DNA from: Paraburkholderia ginsengiterrae | GTDB taxonomy: Bacteria; Pseudomonadota; Gammaproteobacteria; Burkholderiales; Burkholderiaceae | Direction of reading: 5' to 3' | Assembly: GCF_001645125.1 (NCBI RefSeq) | Contig: NZ_LXKA01000371.1 | Coordinates: forward strand, 62,001 to 126,000 | Length of the DNA: 64,000 nucleotides | Shown here: piece by piece, positions 18,452 through 28,569 of the stretch | Position numbering within the stretch: position 1 is the first letter of the stretch | Layout: the number at the start of each line of letters is the position of its first letter | Made by a program: the position numbers and the translations under genes | Notes under the pieces: generated by a model | Told to the model about the DNA's origin: nothing | The model's input: only the letters and a program-made list of their open reading frames with translations | Database searches by the model: none

Positions 18452-19393
18452 ATGGAAATCAAGCAACTCCAGCACTTCTCTCGCATTGCCGAGATTGGAA
18501 ACCTGACACGGGCCGCGACCGTCCTTGGTCTGACGCAGGCCGCCTTGAGCCGTCAGGTCGCGCAACTTGAGGCGGAACTTGGCACTGACCTATTCCGGCG
18601 AAACGGCCGCGGGCTTGTTCTAACCGATGCCGGCCAGCGGCTGCTCGATCATGTGCCAAACATTCTTCGTCAGATCGCGCTGGCGGAACGCGCAGTAAGA
18701 GGAAGTACCGCACCGGTTCAAGGTACGCTGGTGCTCGGTTTGCCGCCGAGCCTTGCGCGAACTGTCGTTGTGCCGCTGATCGATGCTTTCCGGGAACGGC
18801 TACCTGAGGTTGCGCTGCGTACTGTCGACGGCCTTTCGGCGAATCTGGTGGAGTTGGTTGGCATCGGCAAGCTCGACTGCGCTGTGGTTTATAACCAGCC
18901 TCAAAGCGATGCCGCCGAATTGCGCCTGCTGGCAGACGAGGAGTTGTACCTCGTCGCCGGATCCAAGACCGGTCGCGCGGGAAAAGCGCTGCCACGTACG
19001 CTCACGCTCGCGGACGTAGCGTCGCTGCCGCTTGTGACTGCGGGAAACGCGAATGCAGTGCACGCAGTATTGGCAACTGCGATGGCGGCGATAGGCCTTC
19101 AGCCACAAGTCGCGCACGAGATCGAGAACCTAACCGCAATCCTCGACCTGGTCCGGAAGGGTTATGGAAGTTCGGTCATCCCGTTGAGCGGAGTCCATTC
19201 ATGTATTGGTGACCCGGAGTTGCGATTGCATCGCATCCGCAAGGCCGTCCTAAGATGCAGTCTTTCAGTAGCGACGCCGACCCGCGCGCTTCAGGATGCG
19301 TTGATCGCGCAAAGCACGTTGCTGATCCGCGAAGTCGTGCGTCAGCAACTCGCGCAATTTCACAAAGACGTCGAGCAAGCCATCGGCGTATAG
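18452..19393 (+). CDS. LysR-family regulator of the Rieske operon
   Basis: 313 residues: N-terminal helix-turn-helix (LTRAATVLGLTQAALSRQVAQL) and LysR substrate-binding domain. It is divergent from the small membrane protein and Rieske operon, the usual LysR layout, and the spacer at 18368-18451 includes the palindrome TGATATCA and a TTAAG...CTTAA inverted repeat that could be operator parts. It is clearly related to the LysR protein at 30079-31020 (same MExxQLxxF opening, RNGRGxxLTxAG wing and LPPSxxxTxxxPL segment), suggesting duplicated regulators for the two aromatic operons. Confidence 0.88.
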   Translation: MEIKQLQHFSRIAEIGNLTRAATVLGLTQAALSRQVAQLEAELGTDLFRRNGRGLVLTDAGQRLLDHVPNILRQIALAERAVRGSTAPVQGTLVLGLPPSLARTVVVPLIDAFRERLPEVALRTVDGLSANLVELVGIGKLDCAVVYNQPQSDAAELRLLADEELYLVAGSKTGRAGKALPRTLTLADVASLPLVTAGNANAVHAVLATAMAAIGLQPQVAHEIENLTAILDLVRKGYGSSVIPLSGVHSCIGDPELRLHRIRKAVLRCSLSVATPTRALQDALIAQSTLLIREVVRQQLAQFHKDVEQAIGV

Positions 19394-20337
19394 GTCAAGA
19401 CATCGTCCACTGGTAACACAGCCCGAGCGCAAGCACCGGAATTGCCGTTCAGCTTCATAGTAGCCGCCGCATAGCGGCGCAGGTCCTCTGTTCCCGGCAG
19501 GCACAGTGTCGCGCGACGACCTGACCGAGCATCCTGTTCTGGACTTTCACGCCGCCATACGTCTTAGTTCTCGATTGCGGGTCGCAACGGCTGATGGTTC
19601 GCATATCTCGAGACAAGTACATCCACGGGCAAGCTCGGATTGGTGATGCGCCGCTCAGCCCTGACTCGAGGGAGGGCAATAGTGCTGCAGCACGGAAAAA
19701 TGCGTGAGCGGGATCGTCCCAGAGGCGTCGACCGTCACTGCGAACCGCACGGGTTTTTCTGGCACAGCCGCGCCGAAGACCTGCATTAGGCTCTGCTTCT
19801 TCTGCCACCGACTATAACGACCGGGCTTGAGCCACCTGCCGCGGAAATGAAACGTACCACGCGAGCGAGACTGCCCCCCCCTATACAGATCGTGCCCGGG
19901 GATCGGGCATCGAACCAAAGCGCTCCACTTGAACTCGTTGCGATCACGACCCGCTGTGATCGAGTGGATTCTTGCGCGGAACCCTAGTGGCACATCACCA
20001 ATATTCAGCTCAAGTGGTTTCGACATTTGGAATACCCACGATCTCGCGCGGCCTAAAATAGAAAGTTCGGGCTTGACGACACGGAGGGATGATTACAGAA
20101 GCGTGCGCCAGTTCCCCCACGAATATCACTCGTACACGCCGCCGGATCGACACAGGAATGCCGCAGGCCACGCTTTGATGTGCCGTAGTCAAGCAAAATT
20201 CGATATAGCTTCCAATACGACCGGATTGGGCGTGCATTTCCAGGACATGAAAAGCCTCCTGCATTAGAACGTCCCGTAATGCTTTAATAATGGTCGCGCC
20301 AGCCAGATTCTTCTGACCAGGGCACGACGGCGATGTC
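19394..20337. other. Spacer between convergent LysR and chemoreceptor genes
   Basis: About 0.9 kb with no recognisable gene. One open frame on the minus strand (19655-20026) is listed separately with low confidence; the rest looks like decayed sequence. Confidence 0.4.
19655..20026 (-). CDS. Possible hypothetical protein, weak support
   Basis: A 123-codon frame beginning MSKPLELNIGDVPLGFRARI. It is basic, has no membrane segment and no motif I recognise, and no strong ribosome site. It may be a decayed fragment of a larger gene or a chance frame. Confidence 0.2.
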   Translation of the reverse strand: MSKPLELNIGDVPLGFRARIHSITAGRDRNEFKWSALVRCPIPGHDLYRGGQSRSRGTFHFRGRWLKPGRYSRWQKKQSLMQVFGAAVPEKPVRFAVTVDASGTIPLTHFSVLQHYCPPSSQG

Positions 20338-21831
20338 TCAAATATCGAAGAGCGATACTGCCTGCGCGACTCCAACCGCGCGCTGGCGCATGTCTTCCGA
20401 GATCGACGCAACATCATTGACGAGTGCCGCGTTCTGCTGCGTAGTCAGATCGATCGCCGCGATGGCCTCCTCTATTTGCGTCATTCCATCGCGCTGCTCG
20501 GAACACGCAACCTTGATCTCCCCGATCAGGCTGCTGACTGCCACCACGGCAGCCTCAGTCTCCCGCATTCTCGCACCGGCAGTCTCGGCCACCTCGCGCC
20601 CCTCTCGTGCCAAATTAACGCTTCTTGTGGCGAGGATGCGAATTTCACTAGCAGCAGCGGCGCTCCGCTGGGCGAGCGTCCGGACTTCGGAGGCGACAAC
20701 CGCAAAGCTACGCCCCTCAGTTCCCGCTCGCGCAGCCTCTACCGCAGCATTGAGCGCAAGGATATTGGTCTGAAATGCAATGCCGTCTATCACTCCGAGT
20801 ATGTTTTCGCTCTCTGAGCTCGATGTATCAACCTGCCGCATGATTTCAATGACCCGCTCGACGCTCTCTGCGCCTGCGCGCGCCACGAGCGTAGATTCGC
20901 GCGCAAGTCGATCGGCTTCAGTCGCCGACTCGGTGTTATTAAAAATTGTCGCATTCAACTGCTCAACACTGGCAGCGGTATTTTGAACGCTACTGACCTG
21001 CTGATCAGTTCTTGCCGACAGGTCGCTATTCCCGCTCGACAACACGCTGGTTCGCGATGACATATGCATAACGCCATCGCGCACGTCAGCAACCGTAGTT
21101 CGAAGGTTGAGGATCGCTTGGTTGAGCAGTACCAACACGTCACCGATCTCGTCCTCGCTCGGTACGTTCGGTGCGATATCGAGTTGACCACCAGCCAATC
21201 CGACCGCAACGCGAGTGATGTCCAGCAACGGCCGATAGAACAAGTTCGTCAGGATTGAACCCGCGATAGCGAAAAGTGGAAGCAAGGTAATGCAGACGAT
21301 CGGCAAAGAGCCCCCCCTCGAGGATGCCGCGCAAGCTGCCAACGACATTAGCGACAGGCCCAAAATAATACCCGCAACCTTCAAGCGCAAGCCCACACGC
21401 TTGATCCCAGGCAAAGACCCGAACCACCTTCTCCTGGTCACCCTGCCGCCGCGAATCGCCCAACGGGTGCTTTCATCGCTAAGCTTCTGATAGGCATACG
21501 CCACATCCGCGGCTTCAGCCGGTTCAATCGGTTGAATCAGCGCCACCGCCCGCCTGCCTGACCGGCTCGGCATAACGTTAGATCGCGCCCAGAAGATCTC
21601 GCCGGCCGCCGTCCGATAGGACAAGAATCCTATCCACGGCCGATTGCTCCGCACTGTTTCCTGGATGTCGAGGACGACCGCTTTAGGTATATCCGCCAAC
21701 AATGACGACGCTGCCATATAGAGCAAAGCGTCGCGTGACCACCCCAGCGATTCCACGAACTCATCATTCACATAATCAACTTGACCATCTAGGGTGACCA
21801 TTACCAGCGGGCGGCGTGCATTTGGCGTCAT
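20338..21831 (-). CDS. PAS-domain methyl-accepting chemotaxis protein, Aer-like
   Basis: About 497 residues from the ATG at 21831; a TTG at 21852 would add seven residues. N-terminal PAS-like sensor ([22 protein letters not shown]), two hydrophobic segments around residues 160-205, a HAMP-like stretch, then the cytoplasmic signalling domain with the highly conserved hairpin tip ([24 protein letters not shown]). There is no periplasmic ligand domain, as in Aer redox/energy sensors. It is last in the run of minus-strand genes after lig, FadL and porin, so it likely steers cells towards aromatic substrates through metabolism-linked sensing. Confidence 0.9.
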   Translation of the reverse strand: MTPNARRPLVMVTLDGQVDYVNDEFVESLGWSRDALLYMAASSLLADIPKAVVLDIQETVRSNRPWIGFLSYRTAAGEIFWARSNVMPSRSGRRAVALIQPIEPAEAADVAYAYQKLSDESTRWAIRGGRVTRRRWFGSLPGIKRVGLRLKVAGIILGLSLMSLAACAASSRGGSLPIVCITLLPLFAIAGSILTNLFYRPLLDITRVAVGLAGGQLDIAPNVPSEDEIGDVLVLLNQAILNLRTTVADVRDGVMHMSSRTSVLSSGNSDLSARTDQQVSSVQNTAASVEQLNATIFNNTESATEADRLARESTLVARAGAESVERVIEIMRQVDTSSSESENILGVIDGIAFQTNILALNAAVEAARAGTEGRSFAVVASEVRTLAQRSAAAASEIRILATRSVNLAREGREVAETAGARMRETEAAVVAVSSLIGEIKVACSEQRDGMTQIEEAIAAIDLTTQQNAALVNDVASISEDMRQRAVGVAQAVSLFDI

Positions 21832-21910
21832 ATATCCAGCCTGTTCGTGCAATAAGCGCTTGCTTCAAGTAGGCGGAATGCCGGGATCTTCCAGATACAG
21901 CGCGTATGCA

Positions 21911-23080
21911 TTAAAAACGCTGCTGAACGCCGACGAGGATGCCCGTCTGCTTTGCACCAGGCACCGTATAGTATCCTGCGCCAACCGCATACGACGCACG
22001 ACTATTGTTCTGTATGAAACCTACCATCGTGTAAAGCGACGTTCGCTTGGACAGAAAATACGTAGCGCGCATCACGTACAAGTTAGCGTTCTTTTGATCT
22101 GATGTCGCAATTCTTGAGATCTCACCGTCCAGTTCAACATACGGCGTAACCATGTACGATGCGCCACCATAGAAGATGTTCGTCTGGTAGTCCGTCGTGG
22201 TGGTCGTCTTTCGATGGATGACACCGCCACGCAATGCGACATCTCCCAGCTGAAAATAGCCGCTGGCCATGTATCGAGTCGTCTTCTGGCTCGAGTTCGA
22301 AAGCAAAAGTGGCATCGACGGATCGTAAGAAACACTGCCGGGCAGCAGGCCGGGGCCGCCGCGCAGCTCATCATAGACAAACTGCACGCCCACCTGATCG
22401 CCCCAGTATCCGGCCAGCGCCGTGATCTGGCGACAGGATGTCGAGCTACCTGGAACGTTGCCAGGGCAATTCGTTGCACCGGGGTTGTACGCCGCCCCGC
22501 CATTCACCGTCGCACTTCCCGCTGAGCTCGCCGAATCCCGGCCAGTGCTATATGTTCCCCCCAACACAAAATGATGGAGTTCTCCGAAGTAACTCACTGT
22601 GTTATCGGACCGGCTATTGGGCAGGTACGGATCAAGCGACGCCAGAGAGTACAAGGCCGGCCCCATGACCGTCGACTTCATCAACGCGATGTACGTCATG
22701 TTAATCTGACGACCGGCGCGGATCGTTCCATACCGCGTCTCAAGTCCTACCCACGCTGACCGACCAAATAACCGATTGCCGTTCTGTAGGGCCCCGGAGT
22801 TCGGCGCGAAACCACTCTCGAGTTCAAAAATAGCATTCATCCCCGAACCCAGATCTTCCTTGCCACGCAGCCCCCAACGTGACGGTAGCGAGCTCGAGAG
22901 CGATGTCATCCGGATGGCAGATCCGGACGCACTTATTTGCCCCGGCGCCTTCGCCGCCTGGCTCTCCCAATCTATGCCCGTATCAATAATGCCATAGAGC
23001 GTCACGCTGCCCTGTGCACGTGCACAAACCGAAGCCAGCACCATCGTTGTAACCAACGTCGCCTTCAGAACTAGTTTCAT
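21911..23080 (-). CDS. General porin, paralogue of the porin at 1466-2629
   Basis: 389 residues with signal peptide (VCARAQ|GS), the YGIIDTGIDWE opening, and a terminal phenylalanine (QQRF). GGAG lies just before the ATG. Blocks such as SRWGLRG, LFGRSAWVG and GRQINMTY are shared with the first porin, so the two are recent relatives. It sits downstream of the FadL-type gene and lig operon on the same strand, with 79 bp to the chemoreceptor gene that follows. Likely an outer-membrane channel for aromatic acids. Confidence 0.92.
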   Translation of the reverse strand: MKLVLKATLVTTMVLASVCARAQGSVTLYGIIDTGIDWESQAAKAPGQISASGSAIRMTSLSSSLPSRWGLRGKEDLGSGMNAIFELESGFAPNSGALQNGNRLFGRSAWVGLETRYGTIRAGRQINMTYIALMKSTVMGPALYSLASLDPYLPNSRSDNTVSYFGELHHFVLGGTYSTGRDSASSAGSATVNGGAAYNPGATNCPGNVPGSSTSCRQITALAGYWGDQVGVQFVYDELRGGPGLLPGSVSYDPSMPLLLSNSSQKTTRYMASGYFQLGDVALRGGVIHRKTTTTTDYQTNIFYGGASYMVTPYVELDGEISRIATSDQKNANLYVMRATYFLSKRTSLYTMVGFIQNNSRASYAVGAGYYTVPGAKQTGILVGVQQRF

Positions 23081-23177
23081 GTCTCCAATCCTTCAAGAAT
23101 AATTCTTATACTTTCACTGCACGCGATCGCTAATCTCTAATGTCCAAAAGCATGAATGTCTTCCAAATGCACCACCT

Positions 23178-24359
23178 TCAGAAATTGTGACCAAAGCTAA
23201 GACCAAATACTTCCGTCTTTGAGTAACTACTAAAGCCTGCACTCGCGCCGGTCCCGTTGACCGTCACTGGAAATCCGTACTCGAACACACCGCTTACTTC
23301 GTTGTCTCGTCCAATTCGATATGTCGTCCCAACGGAAATGGAAGTGGAATTGGGCAACGCCGACAACAGATTTTGCGCCACCACAGAGGGTCCGAATGCG
23401 TGGTTTCCTCGTGAGAATCCGGTACGCAACGTCCAGCGAGAGCTAACGTCCCAGGCGGCGCCGATGCGAAAGACATCCTGGTTCTGCCACCCGAATCCCT
23501 GCGCTGAACCCAAGACTGTGTTGGAAACCTCGAAGTGCATCCAGTCAGCCGCTAGCACGACGGCGGGTACGATCTTGTACGCGATACCTACTCCGTATTG
23601 CTCCCCGACATCTATGCGACCACCCGCCGCCGCAAGCAAGTCGTTGTCATACCCAGACAACCTCCCCATCCGAATACGTGTCGCGTAGCTCGCGCCAAAT
23701 GTGAAGACCCGGGTTGGTTGCCACAGATAGCCAAAACGTGCACCATAACCAAATGCACTTGCGATGCCATGAGACGGGACCGGCTGCAGATCCCCTGACC
23801 CCGTTGGCACAATCGCGCCCTCCGCTGAAAACCGCTGATACGCGAGAGCCAGGCTTGCACCTATGATGTTGTGTTCGTCCAGTCTGTAGGTGATCGTTGG
23901 CGCTGCAATTGCCGTCTGCAGACTCGATTGCGCGACGCCTGCGCCGGGTATGGGCAGCGCCGGTCGACCGTAACTTGTTCCCACTCCGGCTCCAAACAGT
24001 GAGACGCCGAGCGTAACGCGAGGACTCAATTGCCAATTGATCCCGCCTTCCGGTACCGGGTACACCTTTCCCGAATGCAGCTTGTTCGACGGATCACCAT
24101 ACTGAAAATCGATCAATGGCTCGAGTAGTTGCACACCAAAGTCGGCACGCGATCCAACAAGAGCCATCCCCGCCGGGTTGGTTCCGGCCGCCCCGCTGTC
24201 CTGTGGAAATGCAATCGAGGTCCCGGCCATGCCTGCCGATTTCACATCCAGTGCACTGAGGTATAGCCCGTCGACCGCCATCGCTCCAGCGGAGTGAATG
24301 ATCGCGAACGCACCCAGGACCATCGAGCAGCTTCGGCCCGAACGGCTAGAATTCCTCAA
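23178..24359 (-). CDS. FadL/TodX-family outer-membrane transporter
   Basis: 393 residues. The start is a TTG at 24359 with GGAG 8 nt upstream; there is no better ATG. A signal peptide leads into the family's N-terminal hatch region, with the typical AGMAGTSIAF and GAAGTNPAGMA segments, and the chain ends in phenylalanine (SFGHNF). FadL relatives such as TodX and XylN bring hydrophobic aromatics through the outer membrane by lateral diffusion. Its place between ligC and a porin suggests uptake of a lignin-derived substrate or its ester. Confidence 0.88.
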   Translation of the reverse strand: MRNSSRSGRSCSMVLGAFAIIHSAGAMAVDGLYLSALDVKSAGMAGTSIAFPQDSGAAGTNPAGMALVGSRADFGVQLLEPLIDFQYGDPSNKLHSGKVYPVPEGGINWQLSPRVTLGVSLFGAGVGTSYGRPALPIPGAGVAQSSLQTAIAAPTITYRLDEHNIIGASLALAYQRFSAEGAIVPTGSGDLQPVPSHGIASAFGYGARFGYLWQPTRVFTFGASYATRIRMGRLSGYDNDLLAAAGGRIDVGEQYGVGIAYKIVPAVVLAADWMHFEVSNTVLGSAQGFGWQNQDVFRIGAAWDVSSRWTLRTGFSRGNHAFGPSVVAQNLLSALPNSTSISVGTTYRIGRDNEVSGVFEYGFPVTVNGTGASAGFSSYSKTEVFGLSFGHNF

Positions 24360-24638
24360 AATGATGTCTCCATCTGGCTTTATTTAGCCATACTAATTAT
24401 TTAACCAACTTATTTTTATAAGTCAGTGCGTATCCTATGACACGCCCTTGTCCCGTTTCTGACTTCAATCAGATGCCTAAAGCGAATCGCCAACCCGACG
24501 CGAGTTCTGCTCTGACTTAACGCAAGACAAACCCGAACCAATTTGATTTACTGTATTCGAATAACGTCGCGCGAGAAATACCACTTCGTACATAGCTGCT
24601 ATGTCAGCGCCGATACACAAATTCGTTAATAAAATTTC

Positions 24639-25592
24639 TCATTTCAGCTTCTGCTCTAGCTGGTGCAGCACCCGATAGCATGGAAGCACACCCATCACGC
24701 TCGCGTTCGGTTCGCGCCTTTCGCGGATCGCAGCGAAAAATTCACGATCTTGTCGTGCGACACCTCCCAATCCTAGCTCGCTCAAGTCGAGATTGACGCT
24801 TTCTCCCTTTCCGTCGGTCAACTCGTCATAGCGTGCAATATAGGTCGAGCCATCACCTATATATCGAAAGGTCGATCCCAGTGGCCCTGCATTATTGAAA
24901 CTCAGCGAAAGCGTACACAACGCACCACCTCGGCTTTTTAGCTGGATTGACATATCAAGCGCAATGCCAAGCGCCGGATGAATCGGCCCTTCAAGCACGT
25001 TAGCCGCGATGATGTCTTCTCCGGTTTGATACTGAAACAGGTCGACAGTATGAGCTGCATGGTGCCAGAGCAGATGATCTGTCCAGCTTCGCGGTTGCCC
25101 GAGTGCATTCGTATTTGATCGGCGCAGAAAATGGGTCTGCACGTCAAGCTGGCGCAACGAAAACTGTCCGGCGAGGATACGATTTCGCAGCCACTGGTGG
25201 CCTGGATTAAAGCGTCGCGTGTGTCCACACATCGCAACCAAACCTGTACGCTCCTGCCAAAGTGCTACCGTTTCAGCATCGTCTAGGGAGTCGGCCAACG
25301 GAATCTCGACTTGCACGTGCTTACCGGACTGGAGACAGGCAATCGCCTGCGCGGCATGCAAGGGCGTCGGCGTACAAAGAATCACCGCGTCAATCTCGGG
25401 ACGTGCCAGGACCTCGTCCAGCTCGGCGCTAGCCCGCGCAATACCATAGCGACTGGCAATTTCGTGCGTCCCCTGCAAGTCCCTGCCTACAAGCGCAACG
25501 ACCTCCGCTTCGTTGAGCTTCGAAATCGCATCCAGATGCTGAATACCGAAAGCCCCGGCACCGACCACCGCGACCTTGACCGAAGTTGTCAC
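24639..25592 (-). CDS. ligC: 4-carboxy-2-hydroxymuconate-6-semialdehyde dehydrogenase
   Basis: About 317 residues. I place the start at the GTG at 25592, which overlaps the ligB stop (GTGA) and gives the length of known LigC (about 315); a longer frame opens at 25700 inside ligB. Gfo/Idh/MocA fold: VGAGAFGIQHLD NADP-binding loop and a C-terminal domain with GHTRRFNPGHQWL. It oxidises CHMS, the LigAB product, to 2-pyrone-4,6-dicarboxylate. It is last of six lig genes, apparently translationally coupled to ligB. Confidence 0.93.
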   Translation of the reverse strand: MTTSVKVAVVGAGAFGIQHLDAISKLNEAEVVALVGRDLQGTHEIASRYGIARASAELDEVLARPEIDAVILCTPTPLHAAQAIACLQSGKHVQVEIPLADSLDDAETVALWQERTGLVAMCGHTRRFNPGHQWLRNRILAGQFSLRQLDVQTHFLRRSNTNALGQPRSWTDHLLWHHAAHTVDLFQYQTGEDIIAANVLEGPIHPALGIALDMSIQLKSRGGALCTLSLSFNNAGPLGSTFRYIGDGSTYIARYDELTDGKGESVNLDLSELGLGGVARQDREFFAAIRERREPNASVMGVLPCYRVLHQLEQKLK

Positions 25593-26431
25593 GCGTCCTC
25601 CAATACCAGTAAGCCGAAGGCTGTGTTCGATGCAGGTACATGGTAGAAGCGATGAATCTGACGTACGGATTCGTTCATCGCTCCACGCATGATGAGCCAC
25701 ATGATGATCTCGAGACCTTCAGAGCCAGCCTCGCGCAGGAGCTCGGTGTGCCCGACCTTCGTCAGCGACAACGGGTCATTCGCCATGCAGTCTAGCCAAC
25801 GTTGATCATACGCAGCGTTGATCAATCCGGCACGCTCACCTTGCAGTTGATGAGACATTCCGCCCGTTCCGAGCAGCGCCACTTTGATATCCGGGCCATA
25901 CGAATCGATCGCTCGACGAAGTGCTTGTCCCAGCTTGAAGCAGCGCAAAGCGGTCGGCTGAGGATATTGAATCACATTGACGCACAGCGGAATCACACGA
26001 CAAGGCCACTGATCGGGCTGCCCGAACATCAGCGACAGTGGCACCGTAAGGCCGTGGTCGACCGACATCTCGCCAACCATTGCGACGTCGAATTCGTCTT
26101 TCAATACCAGCGACTCAGTCAGATGCCAAGCCAAGTCCGGATCGCCTTGACACACGGGAACAGGTCGCGGGCCATAACCTTCGTCGTGAGGCGGGAACTC
26201 CTCTGCCATGCCTATGGCGAAAGTGGGTGTCAAATCGAGTCCGAATCGTGAAGCGTGATCGTTATAGATAACGATCACGACGTCGGGCTTGACTGCGTCC
26301 ATCCACTCACGTGCAGGAGCAACGCCGTCAAATAGCGGCTTCCAGTAGGGATCCTGCGTCTTGGCATGATCGATTGCCGCGCCAATCGATGGCACGTGCG
26401 AAGTGCCGACGCCTCCAACAAACTTAGCCAT
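25589..26431 (-). CDS. ligB: Protocatechuate 4,5-dioxygenase beta subunit
   Basis: About 280 residues from the ATG at 26431, which overlaps the 3' end of ligA. Class III extradiol fold with Fe(II) ligands His12 (GTSHVP), His59 (NDHA) and Glu241 (GLE), and the catalytic base His194 in GTGGMSH. With LigA it opens protocatechuate, and often gallate, next to the hydroxyl groups. The residues line up with the SYK-6 LigAB active site as I remember it, so it should be functional. Confidence 0.95.
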   Translation of the reverse strand: MAKFVGGVGTSHVPSIGAAIDHAKTQDPYWKPLFDGVAPAREWMDAVKPDVVIVIYNDHASRFGLDLTPTFAIGMAEEFPPHDEGYGPRPVPVCQGDPDLAWHLTESLVLKDEFDVAMVGEMSVDHGLTVPLSLMFGQPDQWPCRVIPLCVNVIQYPQPTALRCFKLGQALRRAIDSYGPDIKVALLGTGGMSHQLQGERAGLINAAYDQRWLDCMANDPLSLTKVGHTELLREAGSEGLEIIMWLIMRGAMNESVRQIHRFYHVPASNTAFGLLVLEDA

Positions 26432-26834
26432 GAGTCCACTCCTCAACGGTGCGATTACCCTCGATTGATCTTCCCCCAGAAGTCATCATCGTGCGGAACT
26501 CATCCACGGACATCGCGTTTGCCGACATGGCGGCCCCAACGTGTTGCATTGTCAGGCCATCGAAGATGGCGAGCTTAAAAGTGTAATAAATGTTTCCGCC
26601 GAGTCTCAGCATAGCGAGCCAATCCCGATCCAGCACCGCGCGACACTGATCTTCGCTCATCTTGAATTTCTGCAGATAACCCCACGAATCGGACCGAAAG
26701 GCTTCACGATTGCTCTCCAGATCGAGTGATTTGCAGAACATATTCAACGCGTATCCATTGCGGCAATGTTCACCATCGAACACGTAGGTCCCAGGGATCG
26801 TGCGATAGTCGCGCTCGGTAGCTGTATCCATCAT
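26424..26834 (-). CDS. ligA: Protocatechuate 4,5-dioxygenase alpha subunit
   Basis: 136 residues, matching LigA (about 139). Segments IPGTYVFDGEHCRNGYALN and FKLAIFDGLTMQHVGAAMS are characteristic of the small helical subunit that covers the LigB active site. It overlaps ligI upstream by 4 bp (ATGA) and ligB downstream by 8 bp, so the three are read as one coupled unit. Separate alpha and beta genes show this is the two-subunit LigAB type, not a fused DesB/GalA gallate dioxygenase. Confidence 0.95.
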   Translation of the reverse strand: MMDTATERDYRTIPGTYVFDGEHCRNGYALNMFCKSLDLESNREAFRSDSWGYLQKFKMSEDQCRAVLDRDWLAMLRLGGNIYYTFKLAIFDGLTMQHVGAAMSANAMSVDEFRTMMTSGGRSIEGNRTVEEWTHG

Positions 26835-27745
26835 TCTCCCCAGTACAGGCGTAGAGGGTTATCGACGAGCAACTTTTTCTGAAGTTCCGCGGTTGTGGCT
26901 ATTCGAGGGATGAAATCAACGAGCAAACCATCATCTGGCATATGGCTCTTCAGATTTGGGTGAGGCCAGTCAGTGCCCCAAAGCACGCGATCAGGGAATG
27001 TTTCGACTATCCGCCTAGCGAACGGAACGACATCGTGATAGGCATCTTGCTCGCCGTTCAGCGCAGGTTTTCCAGTCAGAGATAGTCGCTCCGGACAGCT
27101 TACTTTAGACCATACGTTCGGATGCTCGTGCATGAATCTCACGAAGAGATCAAACTCCTCTCCGTCGACAGGCATGGATACGTCAGGCCGCCCCATGTGA
27201 TCAATCACCAGAATCGTCGGCAAGTCCGTAAAGAAGTCCCAGAGTTCTGGTAAATCTGCAGCTTCAAAATAGACAACAATATGCCAGCCGAGTCGGGCGA
27301 CGCGATGCGCAATGTCGATCAAATCTTCCTTTGGCGTGAAGTCAACCAGCCTCTTGACGAAATTGAATCGTACTCCGCGTATGCCAGCGTCATGCAATCC
27401 TTGCAACTCGTGCTCGCTCACATCGCGTTTGACAGTTGCTACGCCGCGCGCCTTGCCATCAGAGTTCAAGCACGCATCGACTAGTGCGCGGTTATCTGCA
27501 CCGTGGCAGGTGGCCTGCACAATCACGTTGCGCTCAAAGCCCAAGTGATCGCGCAGCGCAAAGAGTTGGTCCCTGGTAGCGTCACAGGGAGTGTACTTGC
27601 GCTCAGGAGCATAAGGAAACCGCTCTGCCGGCCCGAAAACATGGCAGTGGGCGTCCACTGATCCGGGCGGCAACTTGAATTGGGGCAACGAAGGACCTTC
27701 GAACCAGTCGAGCCAACCGGGTGTTTTATGGAAACGCTCACTCAT
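26831..27745 (-). CDS. ligI: 2-pyrone-4,6-dicarboxylate lactonase
   Basis: 304 residues, an amidohydrolase-family TIM barrel. It begins with a conserved leader ending in the VDAHCHVFG motif (His33 and His35), and has VIDHMGRPD and WGTDWPHPN near the C-terminus carrying further active-site residues. It hydrolyses PDC to 4-oxalomesaconate. It overlaps ligA by 4 bp and follows ligK after 117 bp. Confidence 0.94.
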   Translation of the reverse strand: MSERFHKTPGWLDWFEGPSLPQFKLPPGSVDAHCHVFGPAERFPYAPERKYTPCDATRDQLFALRDHLGFERNVIVQATCHGADNRALVDACLNSDGKARGVATVKRDVSEHELQGLHDAGIRGVRFNFVKRLVDFTPKEDLIDIAHRVARLGWHIVVYFEAADLPELWDFFTDLPTILVIDHMGRPDVSMPVDGEEFDLFVRFMHEHPNVWSKVSCPERLSLTGKPALNGEQDAYHDVVPFARRIVETFPDRVLWGTDWPHPNLKSHMPDDGLLVDFIPRIATTAELQKKLLVDNPLRLYWGE

Positions 27746-27862
27746 CTTCTTTCTCGCACCATCTCAGGTTATTTCTTGATCGGATGTAATATGGCCTGAA
27801 TCTCAATAGACCACGACATGCCAGCGTCAGAGGCGTTAAACGCGGTCTGCAGACGATCGAGG

Positions 27863-28564
27863 TCAATCGATGTACTTGAGACCTGCCCGGTTTAGCGATT
27901 CGCGCATTGAATACATGTCAAGACCGAGCTCACCCGCGGCCAGCTTCTTCCGTTTCTGTGCCTCGTTAGCTTCGCGCGCTAAACCAGCATCGGCGACCTG
28001 CGCCGCCAACGCGGCGGGTACGACGACAACACCGTCATCGTCAGCGATCACAACATCACCCGGATTCACTAGGGCTCCAGCGCACACGACAGGTATATTT
28101 ACCGATCCGAGCGTCGCCTTGACCGTACCCTTTGCACTGACTGCCTTCGAGAATACGGGGAACTTCATTTCGGTTAGGCCGTAGACATCGCGGCATCCCC
28201 CATCGATTACTAGACCCGCCGCTCCGCGGGCTAGAAAGCTAGTGGCTAAAAGGTCCCCAAAGAACCCGTCCGTACTGTCGGCCGTTACCGCCGCAACGAC
28301 GACGTCACCCGGCTGAATCTGTTCGGCAACCACGTGCATCATCCAGTTGTCACCCGGGTGCAAAAGCACGGTCACTGCGGGACCACAGGCGTACGCCCCG
28401 GCATAAATTGGACGCATGTAGGTTTTCATCAACCCCATTCGGCCCATTGCCTCATGGATAGTTGCTACGCCCAAAGCTGAAAGCTGCTGTACTGCACCTG
28501 GGTCAGCACGAACGATGTTGCGCTTCACCACACCAAGCTGGCTACCAAGATTGGTATCGATCAT
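27863..28564 (-). CDS. ligK: 4-carboxy-4-hydroxy-2-oxoadipate (CHA) aldolase
   Basis: About 233 residues from the ATG at 28564; a GTG at 28573 overlapping the ligJ stop is an alternative start. RraA-like fold with family blocks [26 protein letters not shown] and the metal-site motif [10 protein letters not shown]. It cleaves CHA into pyruvate and oxaloacetate, the last step of the pathway, and such enzymes also act on 4-hydroxy-4-methyl-2-oxoglutarate. It follows ligJ directly. Confidence 0.94.
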   Translation of the reverse strand: MIDTNLGSQLGVVKRNIVRADPGAVQQLSALGVATIHEAMGRMGLMKTYMRPIYAGAYACGPAVTVLLHPGDNWMMHVVAEQIQPGDVVVAAVTADSTDGFFGDLLATSFLARGAAGLVIDGGCRDVYGLTEMKFPVFSKAVSAKGTVKATLGSVNIPVVCAGALVNPGDVVIADDDGVVVVPAALAAQVADAGLAREANEAQKRKKLAAGELGLDMYSMRESLNRAGLKYID

Positions 28565-28569
28565 GATTC

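Noticed and set aside
26424-26834. ligA as part of a fused gallate dioxygenase (DesB/GalA type)
   Set aside because: The alpha and beta subunits are separate overlapping genes with their own starts and stops.
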